Part shown: positions 5,581-5,844 of the stretch, one piece after another
Layout of the letters: each line of letters starts with the position of its first letter
How positions within the stretch are numbered: position 1 is the stretch's first letter
Source of the DNA: an uncultured Altererythrobacter sp.
Lineage (GTDB): Bacteria > Pseudomonadota > Alphaproteobacteria > Sphingomonadales > Sphingomonadaceae
DNA length: 5,844 nucleotides
Direction: 5' to 3'
Assembly (NCBI GenBank): GCA_946885545.1
Contig: CAMPGP010000143.1
Coordinates: 1 to 5,844 of the forward strand
The notes under the pieces: generated by a model
What the model was told of the DNA's origin: nothing
The model's input: only the letters and a program-made list of their open reading frames with translations
Databases searched by the model: none
Program-made: the position numbers and the translations under genes

Positions 5581-5844
5581 ATGACCATCCACGTCAACAT
5601 CGGCGAGGCGAAGACGCGGCTGTCCCAGCTGATCGCCGCCGCCCTGCGTGGAGAGGAAGTCGTGCTCAACCGTGCGGGCAAGCCGGTCGCACGGCTCGTC
5701 CCCGAGAAGGATGCTGCCGCGCTCGAGCGCGAAGCCATCGCCGCCAGGCGCAAGGCGATGTTCGGGAAGTGGCAGGACAAGTACGCCCACCTGCCCGACG
5801 AGGCTTTCGAGGTGCCGCCGTCGATGACCGACGCGGAATACGAG
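5581..5844 (+). CDS. Phd/YefM-family antitoxin of a type II toxin-antitoxin system (3' end beyond the right edge)
   Basis: 88 codons are present with no stop. Residues 1-41 (MTIHVNIGEAKTRLSQLIAA, then a basic helix, EEVVLNRAGKPVARLVP) match the Phd/YefM fold: a short strand, the AKTRLSQLI helix, and the VVLNRAGKPVARLVP beta-hairpin used for dimerisation and DNA binding. The C-terminal part (KAMFGKWQDKYAHLPDEAFEVPPSMTDAEYE) is charged and typical of the flexible region that wraps a toxin, often a PIN-domain VapC RNase. Usual family length is about 80-100 residues, so only a few codons are probably missing. By family habit the toxin gene should follow within a few bases, outside the window. The gene is probably autoregulated through the palindromes in its promoter and may be translated without a leader. 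Confidence 0.87.
   Translation, partial: MTIHVNIGEAKTRLSQLIAAALRGEEVVLNRAGKPVARLVPEKDAAALEREAIAARRKAMFGKWQDKYAHLPDEAFEVPPSMTDAEYE

Noticed and set aside
3851..5584. Plus-strand frame of 577 codons overlapping guaA
   Set aside because: It is an Arg/Gly/Pro-rich out-of-frame translation of guaA. Long stop-free frames of this kind are expected at this GC content.
3885..5780. Minus-strand open frame of 631 codons antisense to guaA
   Set aside because: It is low-complexity (Asp/Val/Ala/His/Leu-rich), has no recognisable motif, and covers guaA, whose catalytic residues are all in place.

Overview
The window is GC-rich double-stranded bacterial DNA. Its gyrB start and its GMP synthase both look alphaproteobacterial. 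The GC-rich codon choice and the gene style suggest Sphingomonadales, perhaps an Erythrobacteraceae-like organism, but this placement is an inference from sequence character and no database was searched.

Layout. (1) Positions 1-163, minus strand: the first 54 codons of gyrB, running off the left edge. (2) Positions 280-2577, plus strand: a ZIP-family metal transporter followed after 39 bases by an AMP-forming acyl-CoA ligase. (3) Positions 2578-2991 hold no large gene but are dense in signals: a 14-bp-stem hairpin between converging transcripts, a 27-codon membrane-peptide gene on the minus strand with a strong ribosome binding site, a CU-rich hairpin leader, a promoter with an 18-bp imperfect palindrome, and 15-bp direct repeats spaced 30 bp apart. 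(4) Positions 2992-3789, minus strand: a class I SAM-dependent methyltransferase whose best ribosome binding site points at an ATC rather than a normal start codon. (5) Positions 3897-5471, plus strand: complete guaA (GMP synthase), divergent from the methyltransferase. (6) Positions 5581-5844, plus strand: a Phd/YefM-type antitoxin running off the right edge, with a near-consensus promoter that carries overlapping palindromes.

How the genes relate. gyrB and guaA are housekeeping genes (DNA supercoiling, guanine nucleotide synthesis). The transporter, ligase and methyltransferase look like separate functions, and nothing ties them into one pathway. The antitoxin probably begins a toxin-antitoxin pair whose toxin lies beyond the window.

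Two things stand out. First, four genes (gyrB, the ligase, guaA, the antitoxin) lack a convincing ribosome binding site and have a -35/-10 pair spaced so that transcription would begin on, or within a base of, the start codon. The small peptide and the methyltransferase instead have clear purine-rich ribosome binding sites. This suggests a mixture of leaderless and leadered genes. Second, the 27-residue peptide with its structured CU-rich leader is a compact, apparently regulated unit that gene finders would usually miss.
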